A stretch of 10,846 nt of DNA, taken from an uncultured Actinomycetes bacterium (GTDB lineage: Bacteria; Actinomycetota; Actinomycetes; Nanopelagicales; Nanopelagicaceae). The position numbers were made by a program, and so were the translations under genes. Where the stretch lies: assembly GCA_937864205.1 (NCBI GenBank), contig CALMJB010000137.1:1-10846 (forward strand), written 5' to 3'. Under the pieces are notes generated by a model, which saw only the letters and a program-made list of their open reading frames with translations, was not told the origin of the DNA and made no database searches. Position 1 is the first letter of the stretch; each line of letters opens with the position of its first letter. Positions 5,700-10,846 of this stretch are shown piece after piece.

Positions 5700-8465
5700 T
5701 TAAGCTCGCTTCTTCTCACGCATCTCATACACCTGCACTACATCGCCAACTTGAATATCTTTAAATGTGCCAAGTCCGATTCCGCATTCATATCCTTGGC
5801 GAACTTCAGTAGCATCATCTTTGAATCGGCGAAGTGATTCGATATTCATATTGTCACCAATTACTACACCGTTGCGCATCGTGCGGCACTTTGCATTTCG
5901 GCGAACAATTCCATCGAGCACCATTGATCCGGCGATATTTCCAAACTTGCTGGATCTGAAGATTTCCCGCACTTCTGCGTTACCAAGTACTGCTTCTTCA
6001 TACTCTGGTTTCAACATTCCCTTGAGTGATGCTTCGATCTCTTCAATTGCTTTATAAATAACGGTGTAGAACTTAACTTCTACACCCTCTTGTTCTGCGA
6101 AGGTTGCAGTTTGTGGTTCTGGTTTTACGTTGAAACCAATAATCACAGCGGTTGAAGCAGATGCCAGAATTACATCGCTCTTGGTAATCGCTCCGACGCC
6201 ACGGTGAATCACGCGCAGATCAACTTCATTACCAACATCTAATTGAACTAATGCATCTTCCAACGCTTCTACTGAACCTGACACGTCGCCTTTCAAAATC
6301 AAATTAAGTGTGCTGATCTTTGATTGCTCCATGAAATCTTCTAGCGAAACTTTCTTGCGCGCTTTTGCAAGGGCGGCATTTCGCATCGCCAATTGCCGCT
6401 TCTCTGCGATTTGGCGAGCGGTGCGATCATCTTCAGCCACCATAAATGAATCACCAGCGCCTGGAACTGAAGTGAAGCCAAGCACCTGCACTGGTCTCGA
6501 TGGACCGGCAATATCTACGGTGTTTCCATTTTCATCTAGCAATGCCCGCACTCGACCAAATGCGCCACCGGCGACCACCGCATCACCAACATTTAAAGTT
6601 CCGCGTTGCACCAAAACTGTGGCGACTGGACCGCGACCTTTATCTAAATTTGCTTCGATTGCAACTCCACGGGCTTGCCCATCTGAAATTGCCCGCAGAT
6701 CAATAGCGGCATCGGCAGTTAACAGAATTGCTTCAATTAATTCATCAATTCCTTTTCCGGTAAGTGCAGAAACATTTACGAATAAAGTTTGTCCGCCATA
6801 CTCTTCGGCAACCAAGTTATATTCAGTTAATTGTTGTTTTACTTTATCTGGATTTGCACCTTCTTTATCAACTTTGTTAACTGCCACCACAATTGGAACA
6901 TCGGCAGCTTGCGCGTGATTCAACGCTTCAATGGTTTGTGGCATTACTCCGTCATCGGCAGCAACTACTAATACAGCAATATCTGTAACTTTGGCACCAC
7001 GAGCGCGCATTGCGGTGAAGGCTTCATGACCTGGCGTATCAATAAAAGTAATAGCCCGATTTACACCACTATGTTCATGGTGAATTTGGTAAGCACCAAT
7101 GTGCTGGGTGATTCCACCCGCCTCACTTTTAACAACTTCAGTGGAACGAATTGCATCGAGCAACCTGGTCTTACCGTGATCTACGTGTCCCATCACTGTA
7201 ACTATTGGGGATCTAGCAACTAATAGATCTGGATCAACATCTTCAAGCTCTTGCTCTAAGTTGATATCAAACTCTTGTAGTAATTCTTTATCTTCATCTT
7301 CGGGGCTAACTAATTTAATGACATAGCCAAGTTCTTGACCTAAAACTGTAAATGTATCTTCATCAACAGATTGGGTGGCGGTAACCATTTCGCCTAAATG
7401 AAATAGCGCAGAGACTAATGCCGCTGGATCTGCCTTTATCTTTTCAGCTAAATCTTGCAAGTTTGCACCACGGCGTAATCTGATTTCAGTTTTTCCATCA
7501 CCGCGCGGAACAACTGCGCCACCTAATGTTGGTACAGGTAAATTTTCAAAATCTTCGCGTAACTCTTTTTTGGATTTATGGTGTTTGCTTTTCTTGCCAC
7601 CTTTTCCTTTTCCAAATGCACCAGCGGTTCCACCGCGTTGCGGTCTGCCACCGCGAGGACCACCAGGTCCGCCACCAAATCCACCGCCAGGTGCGCCACC
7701 ACCACGTCCGGCATCAGATGAACCAGAACGGTAAGGCGAAGATGGTTTGCCATCACGTGGTCGATCACTTCCGGGAGCTCCGGGTCGTTGTGGTCTTGCT
7801 GCAAATCCAGGACGAACTGAACCAGGACGTGCACCTGTCATCTCAGGTCTTGGTGGACGTTGTCCCGGTGCTAAACGTTGCGGTTCATTTCCTCTGCCAC
7901 CTGGACGACCGGGACGAAATGCAGGACGTGGACCGCCACTTGAGAATGGATTGTTTCCGGTGCGTGGTTGTCCTGGTCTGAAGCCTTGACCTGGTTGACC
8001 AGATTGTCCTGATTGACCAGGAGTTTGCGGAGGTCTTGGTGGTCTTGGCATTTGATTTGAAGATTGAGATGAAGATTGTGTTGAAGATTGAGATGAACTT
8101 TGTGAAGGTGATTGTCCACTTGAAAATGGTGGCGCCGCTGGAATTTGTGGCTTATCAGATCTTTCAACCCGCTCTTTAATTCCTAAATTTTCATATTTTT
8201 CTAAAATCTCTTTTGGAATATCTGCCAGATTTATTTCCGGCTCTTTCTTTGCAGCTTTCTTTGCCGTAGTTTTTTTAGCAGGCTTTGGTGCATCTTCGAT
8301 TGGTTTAAGGTCAGGAAATTTATCCATCAACTTGCGCAACACCGGCGCTTCAACAGTTGATGATGCAGATCGGACGAATTCACCGACCTCTTGTAATTTA
8401 GCTAGTAACTCTTTGCTTTCGAGCCCTAACTCTTTTGCTAATTCGTAAACGCGGACCTTGGACAC
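5700..8465 (-). CDS. infB: Translation initiation factor IF-2
   Basis: IF2 is the GTPase that brings fMet-tRNA to the 30S subunit and promotes 50S joining. The 921-residue length is normal for actinobacteria. Order: N-terminal IF2 domain (1-50, VRVYELAKELGLESKELL), Lys/Ala-rich stretch (60-75), disordered Ser/Gln then Pro/Gly/Arg-rich linker (about 105-295), second IF2-N domain (about 298-388), GTPase domain (about 418-585), beta-barrel domain II, IF2-specific domain III and C-terminal fMet-tRNA-binding domain. All G motifs are intact: GHVDHGKT (426-433), GGITQHIG (450-457), DTPGH (476-480), NKVD (530-533) and SALTGKG (566-572). The start is GTG at 8465, with AGGAG four bases before it. It follows nusA across a 136-base leader with no ylxR gene. 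Confidence 0.97.
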   Translation of the reverse strand: MSKVRVYELAKELGLESKELLAKLQEVGEFVRSASSTVEAPVLRKLMDKFPDLKPIEDAPKPAKKTTAKKAAKKEPEINLADIPKEILEKYENLGIKERVERSDKPQIPAAPPFSSGQSPSQSSSQSSTQSSSQSSNQMPRPPRPPQTPGQSGQSGQPGQGFRPGQPRTGNNPFSSGGPRPAFRPGRPGGRGNEPQRLAPGQRPPRPEMTGARPGSVRPGFAARPQRPGAPGSDRPRDGKPSSPYRSGSSDAGRGGGAPGGGFGGGPGGPRGGRPQRGGTAGAFGKGKGGKKSKHHKSKKELREDFENLPVPTLGGAVVPRGDGKTEIRLRRGANLQDLAEKIKADPAALVSALFHLGEMVTATQSVDEDTFTVLGQELGYVIKLVSPEDEDKELLQEFDINLEQELEDVDPDLLVARSPIVTVMGHVDHGKTRLLDAIRSTEVVKSEAGGITQHIGAYQIHHEHSGVNRAITFIDTPGHEAFTAMRARGAKVTDIAVLVVAADDGVMPQTIEALNHAQAADVPIVVAVNKVDKEGANPDKVKQQLTEYNLVAEEYGGQTLFVNVSALTGKGIDELIEAILLTADAAIDLRAISDGQARGVAIEANLDKGRGPVATVLVQRGTLNVGDAVVAGGAFGRVRALLDENGNTVDIAGPSRPVQVLGFTSVPGAGDSFMVAEDDRTARQIAEKRQLAMRNAALAKARKKVSLEDFMEQSKISTLNLILKGDVSGSVEALEDALVQLDVGNEVDLRVIHRGVGAITKSDVILASASTAVIIGFNVKPEPQTATFAEQEGVEVKFYTVIYKAIEEIEASLKGMLKPEYEEAVLGNAEVREIFRSSKFGNIAGSMVLDGIVRRNAKCRTMRNGVVIGDNMNIESLRRFKDDATEVRQGYECGIGLGTFKDIQVGDVVQVYEMREKKRA
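7986..8021 (-). repeat. Four 9-bp tandem units in the infB linker
   Basis: On the plus strand the units read ttgacctgg, ttgaccaga, ttgtcctga and ttgaccagg. They keep frame and encode alternating Ser-Gly-Gln and Pro-Gly-Gln triplets of the IF2 linker. Such repeats can change copy number without breaking the frame. Confidence 0.7.
8059..8094 (-). repeat. Three 12-bp tandem units in the infB linker
   Basis: On the plus strand the units are gaagattgagat, gaagattgtgtt and gaagattgagat; the first and third are identical. They encode the Ser/Gln repeats of the IF2 linker (four residues per unit). Copy number change would be in frame. Confidence 0.75.
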
Positions 8466-8601
8466 TTGTCTCCTGACTTTCAGGCCCGCAATAGATTTTA
8501 TTGGAGCCTAGATTGACCTACTCATAATCTTGAATTGCTCATTTGAGTTCTCTTTGCTCCTGATCTAAAAACAACAGATGAAAACCTTACCGCAACCAGT
8601 C
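8466..8601 (-). promoter_or_regulatory. nusA-infB intergenic leader with competing hairpins at the infB ribosome site
   Basis: The 136 bases replace the ylxR gene usually found here. In transcript order an upstream compound hairpin has an outer stem AGGC/GCCU and an inner stem CAAUA/UAUUG (8482-8509). Immediately after it is CCUGA-AAG-UCAGG (8472-8484), whose 3' arm contains most of the AGGAG ribosome site (8470-8474). The two share bases 8482-8484, so only one can form fully: the downstream hairpin would hide the ribosome site, the upstream one would free it. The pairings are seen directly; a regulatory role is inference, and the stems are short. No protein of useful length is encoded in this stretch. 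Confidence 0.4.
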
Positions 8602-9609
8602 CTAAGAAGGCGAACCCGCCGGTTTATCAGTTGGATTATCGCTAGCGGCGGTATCGGAATGTATATCGATGCGCCACTGAGTCAATCGTGCTGCCAACCG
8701 TGCATTCTGCCCATCTTTACCAATTGCAAGTGATAGTTGGAAATCTGGCACAACCACCTTTGCCGATTTAGTTTCTAGATCAACAATCTCAACCGAATTG
8801 ACTCGTGCCGGTGCTAGTGCATTTCCAACATATGTCGCAGGGTCTTCTGAAAAATCAATGATGTCTATTTTTTCGCCATGCAATTCATCCATTACCGCTT
8901 TTGCTCGGGCACCAACTGGCCCGATTAGCGCTCCCTTTGCGCTGACCCCACTGCGATGGCTGCGCACTGATAATTTGGTGCGTGCGCCAGGTTCGCGAGC
9001 GATTCCAACAATTTCCACGACGCGATCTTTTATTTCAGGAGCTTCTAATGAAAATAACATCTTCACAAATGCTGGATGAGTGCGGGAAAGAGTTATTTCT
9101 GGTCCACGCATTCCTTGTTTAACATCAACCACAAACGCTTTTATGCGATCACCGTGTTTAAAACTTTCAAGTTTTACCTGTTCATGAGGTGGAATTTTGC
9201 CCTCGACTTTACCGAGATTTACATAAATTGTGTCTGCTTCTTTTCCTTGCTGCACGATTCCAGAGATAACTTCGCCAACATTTGCCGAAAATTCTCCGAC
9301 GATTTCTAAATCTTTAGCTTCGCGAATCTTTTCTTTCAATAATCTGCGGGTAGCAAACTTTGCCTCGCGATCAAAACCAGGCATTACATCTTCTACGGTA
9401 TCGATGCGTTCCCCATCTGGGCCAAACACCGGAACGTATATGGTGAAATTTCCACTCTCGCGATTTAACACCGCTCGGGCATAAGGTTTTGCGCCCGGCA
9501 TCTTGTCATACGCCTCCGCCGCCGCAGTTTCCAGCGCCATAATTAATTTCTCAAACGGAAACTTTCTCTGCTCTGCCAGTAATTTTAAAGATGCAACATC
9601 AACAATCAT
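8602..9609 (-). CDS. nusA: Transcription termination/antitermination factor NusA
   Basis: NusA binds RNA polymerase and nascent RNA, modulating pausing, intrinsic termination and rRNA antitermination. The 335-residue protein has the short Gram-positive layout: N-terminal polymerase-binding domain (about 1-105, beginning MIVDVASLKLLAEQRKF), S1 domain (about 108-180), KH1 (about 205-265, GALIGPVGARAKAVM) and KH2 (about 270-320, LAIGKDGQNARLAARL). It lacks the C-terminal acidic repeats of E. coli NusA, as expected for this phylum. After KH2 a short Asp/Pro/Ser tail closes the protein. The ATG at 9609 overlaps the rimP stop by four bases (ATGA) and has no obvious ribosome site of its own, so translation is coupled to rimP. 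Confidence 0.97.
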   Translation of the reverse strand: MIVDVASLKLLAEQRKFPFEKLIMALETAAAEAYDKMPGAKPYARAVLNRESGNFTIYVPVFGPDGERIDTVEDVMPGFDREAKFATRRLLKEKIREAKDLEIVGEFSANVGEVISGIVQQGKEADTIYVNLGKVEGKIPPHEQVKLESFKHGDRIKAFVVDVKQGMRGPEITLSRTHPAFVKMLFSLEAPEIKDRVVEIVGIAREPGARTKLSVRSHRSGVSAKGALIGPVGARAKAVMDELHGEKIDIIDFSEDPATYVGNALAPARVNSVEIVDLETKSAKVVVPDFQLSLAIGKDGQNARLAARLTQWRIDIHSDTAASDNPTDKPAGSPS

Positions 9610-10052
9610 TTGCGCACCGGCTTAAAGTCAACTTCCAAATTTGCTCGTTTGATTTCAGAAAGACTTATGTTTGAGGAATCTACGGTCACGCTTTGCTCAT
9701 TTACTTCTGCAATGCGACCAGAAATAACTTTGCCATCATTTAACACCACTCGAACCTTGCGGTGTAAGTTTTTTTGCCAGTGACGAGATTTAGTTAGCGG
9801 TCTATCAAAACCTGGAGAAGTCACCTCTAAATTGAAATTCAAATCATTAAACAGCGGCAGCGAATCAATTATTGGATTTAATTTTCTAGTTATTCCAGCA
9901 ATCTCATCCATTGAAAGATCATGATCAGCATCAACCACAATCGTTAAATGCCGGTGTTTTCCAGCGGTAACAATATTTATATCTTCTAAGAACAATTTTG
10001 AGTCATCGAGGGCGGGCGTAATCGCTAATTGAATTTGATCTTTAACACTCAT
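9606..10052 (-). CDS. rimP: Ribosome maturation factor RimP
   Basis: RimP binds the free 30S subunit and helps incorporate S12 and form the central pseudoknot of 16S rRNA. The 148-residue protein has the expected two domains. The N-terminal alpha/beta domain contains the family signature LEVTSPGFDRPLT (about residues 76-88), and the C-terminal SH3-like barrel includes LNDGKVISGRIAEV and SLSEIKRANLEVDF. The ATG at 10052 has GAGG five bases upstream. RimP overlaps nusA by ATGA and is the first gene of the translation cluster, as in most bacteria. Confidence 0.95.
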   Translation of the reverse strand: MSVKDQIQLAITPALDDSKLFLEDINIVTAGKHRHLTIVVDADHDLSMDEIAGITRKLNPIIDSLPLFNDLNFNLEVTSPGFDRPLTKSRHWQKNLHRKVRVVLNDGKVISGRIAEVNEQSVTVDSSNISLSEIKRANLEVDFKPVRK

Positions 10053-10057
10053 TTTTG

Positions 10058-10129
10058 CCTCGATATTAAGTTGGAAACTGCGGTAATTCTTTTAGAACTA
10101 CTACATGGAACTACTAGATAGACCTAAGT
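10058..10129 (-). promoter_or_regulatory. rimP upstream region with direct and inverted repeats
   Basis: The gap between the TSUP gene and rimP holds the GAGG ribosome site of rimP (10058-10061). Above it is a hairpin GUAGUUCU-AAA-AGAAUUAC (10083-10101, seven Watson-Crick pairs plus one G-U). It also holds a 9-bp direct repeat, gaactacta on the plus strand, at 10095-10103 and 10108-10116. This is the natural place for the operon promoter, and TAATAT at about 10066-10071 resembles a -10 box, but I see no matching -35, so I do not call a promoter. No U tract follows the hairpin, so it is not an intrinsic terminator. Confidence 0.35.
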
Positions 10130-10132
10130 CTA
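10119..10132 (-). repeat. Short inverted repeat at the TSUP gene stop codon
   Basis: TAGAC and GTCTA flank a four-base loop; the 5' arm includes the TAG stop of the TSUP gene. The stem is only five pairs and no U tract follows, so it is a weak candidate for transcript-end processing at best. Confidence 0.3.
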
Positions 10133-10846
10133 ACTAATGAATGTATCCCAAGCAACGCGCAGGATAAGCAGAACTGTGACTGCGAGGAAAACTTTTCGAA
10201 CCAGCGGTGAGCCACCGCGAATCGCCAAGCGCGAACCGATGATTGCACCAGTTACATTTGCAATTGCCATTAGTAATCCAAGTTTCCACCAAATGTGTCC
10301 AGTTAATTGAAAGGTCAAGATCGCACCGAGATTTGTCGCGATATTTACTAACTTGGCGGTTGCGGAAGCTTTGAGAAATGCATATCCGATGCCAATTACT
10401 AAAAAGAAAACCAAGAAGGTGCCAGTACCTGGACCAAAAATTCCATCATAAAAACCAATAGTTAAACCAATTAGAAAAACTAGAATCAATCTACTTTTAT
10501 GGCTGTACTTTAAATTTTCACTCATTCCTAATTCCGGTTTACGCCATGTGTAAATAGCAACCAAGATCAATAGCAAAACAATTACTGGTCTAAACAAATC
10601 TTTAGGTATAGCAGTTGCAGAAAATGCACCGGCGACTGAACCAACAAATGCCGGCGCCATCATTGTCACCGTTAAGCGCAGGTCTGGTTTTACAGTTCGA
10701 AAATAATTTATCGCCGCTGAGCTGGTGCCAAATACCGCTGGCACTTTATTTGTACCCAATATCAAAGGTAATTCTTTAGATTGCAACCCGATCAATAACG
10801 CAGGTAGTTGAATTAATCCCCCGCCGCCGGCAATGGCATCGACAAA
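10130..10846 (-). CDS. TauE/SafE (TSUP) family membrane permease, missing its N-terminal end
   Basis: The frame is open to the right edge; 238 residues plus the stop are visible, and the family is usually 240-270 residues, so perhaps 10-25 residues are missing. The visible start FVDAIAGGGGLIQLPALL followed by LILGTNKVPAVFGT is the hallmark first repeat of TSUP proteins. A second, related repeat is GFYDGIFGPGTGTFL in mid-protein, followed by TAKLVNIATNLGAI. I count about seven hydrophobic spans, consistent with an inner-membrane protein of two homologous halves. Members move sulfite, sulfoacetate or other organosulfur anions, but many have unknown substrates, and nothing here fixes the substrate. 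It runs in the same direction as rimP, 77 bases upstream, and might share a transcript; a functional link to translation is not implied. Confidence 0.9.
   Translation of the reverse strand, partial: FVDAIAGGGGLIQLPALLIGLQSKELPLILGTNKVPAVFGTSSAAINYFRTVKPDLRLTVTMMAPAFVGSVAGAFSATAIPKDLFRPVIVLLLILVAIYTWRKPELGMSENLKYSHKSRLILVFLIGLTIGFYDGIFGPGTGTFLVFFLVIGIGYAFLKASATAKLVNIATNLGAILTFQLTGHIWWKLGLLMAIANVTGAIIGSRLAIRGGSPLVRKVFLAVTVLLILRVAWDTFIS

Noticed and set aside
6310..6918. Plus-strand open frame of 202 codons opposite infB.
   Set aside because: It lies entirely across the conserved GTPase and domain II coding region of IF2, is Ser/Ala/Pro-rich without any domain, and follows from codon bias on the opposite strand.
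7523..8167. Several open frames on both strands in the repetitive infB linker region.
   Set aside because: Low-complexity, GC-richer DNA gives stop-free shadows; their products are His/Val/Gln-rich or Gly/Pro-rich with no domain, and the IF2 frame runs through without a break.
8520..8565. Two tiny overlapping reading frames in the infB leader (ATG AGC AAT... of six codons, then ATG AGT AGG... of five codons), possible leader peptides or remnant of ylxR.
   Set aside because: They are too short for coding evidence, the ribosome site spacing is poor, and nothing in any frame resembles YlxR motifs.

Overview
The window is one side of a conserved bacterial translation and RNA-metabolism operon. 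All ten recognisable genes lie on the minus strand, so transcription runs from high to low coordinates. In transcript order they are: a TauE/SafE-type membrane protein (cut by the right edge), rimP, nusA, infB, rbfA, truB, ribF, rpsO, pnp, and an M16-family zinc peptidase (cut by the left edge). I found no tRNA, rRNA, CRISPR array, insertion sequence or phage gene. I see no undescribed biological system, and no stretch over 300 bases lacks a gene.

Gene order and protein detail point to an actinobacterium. The order rimP-nusA-infB-rbfA-truB-ribF-rpsO-pnp-M16 peptidase is typical of that phylum, as are the N-terminus of IF2, the long Gly/Pro/Arg/Gln-rich IF2 linker and the PNPase sequence. The DNA is visibly AT-rich, and genes are packed with gaps of only 2 to 45 bases or a 4-base overlap at several junctions. 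That suits a streamlined, low-GC free-living lineage such as the freshwater Nanopelagicales (acI) group, but this placement is inference.

Region by region: 10130-10846 encodes a TSUP-family membrane protein. A 77-bp gap with short direct and inverted repeats leads into rimP (30S maturation), which overlaps nusA (transcription elongation/termination) by ATGA. The usual actinobacterial ylxR/rnpM gene between nusA and infB is absent; instead a 136-bp leader carries two mutually exclusive hairpins over the infB Shine-Dalgarno. infB, rbfA, truB and ribF then follow closely. rpsO has a 150-bp leader containing an unusually GC-rich foldable block, a good candidate for an S15-binding autoregulatory RNA. 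pnp has its own leader of about 190 bp with three inverted repeats. The M16 peptidase begins 24 bases after pnp.

Functionally the cluster makes factors for building and starting the 30S ribosome (RimP, RbfA, S15, IF2), for transcription coupling (NusA), tRNA modification (TruB), flavin cofactors (RibF) and RNA turnover (PNPase). The most interesting parts are the three leaders (infB, rpsO, pnp), where regulation of single genes inside the long operon probably takes place.
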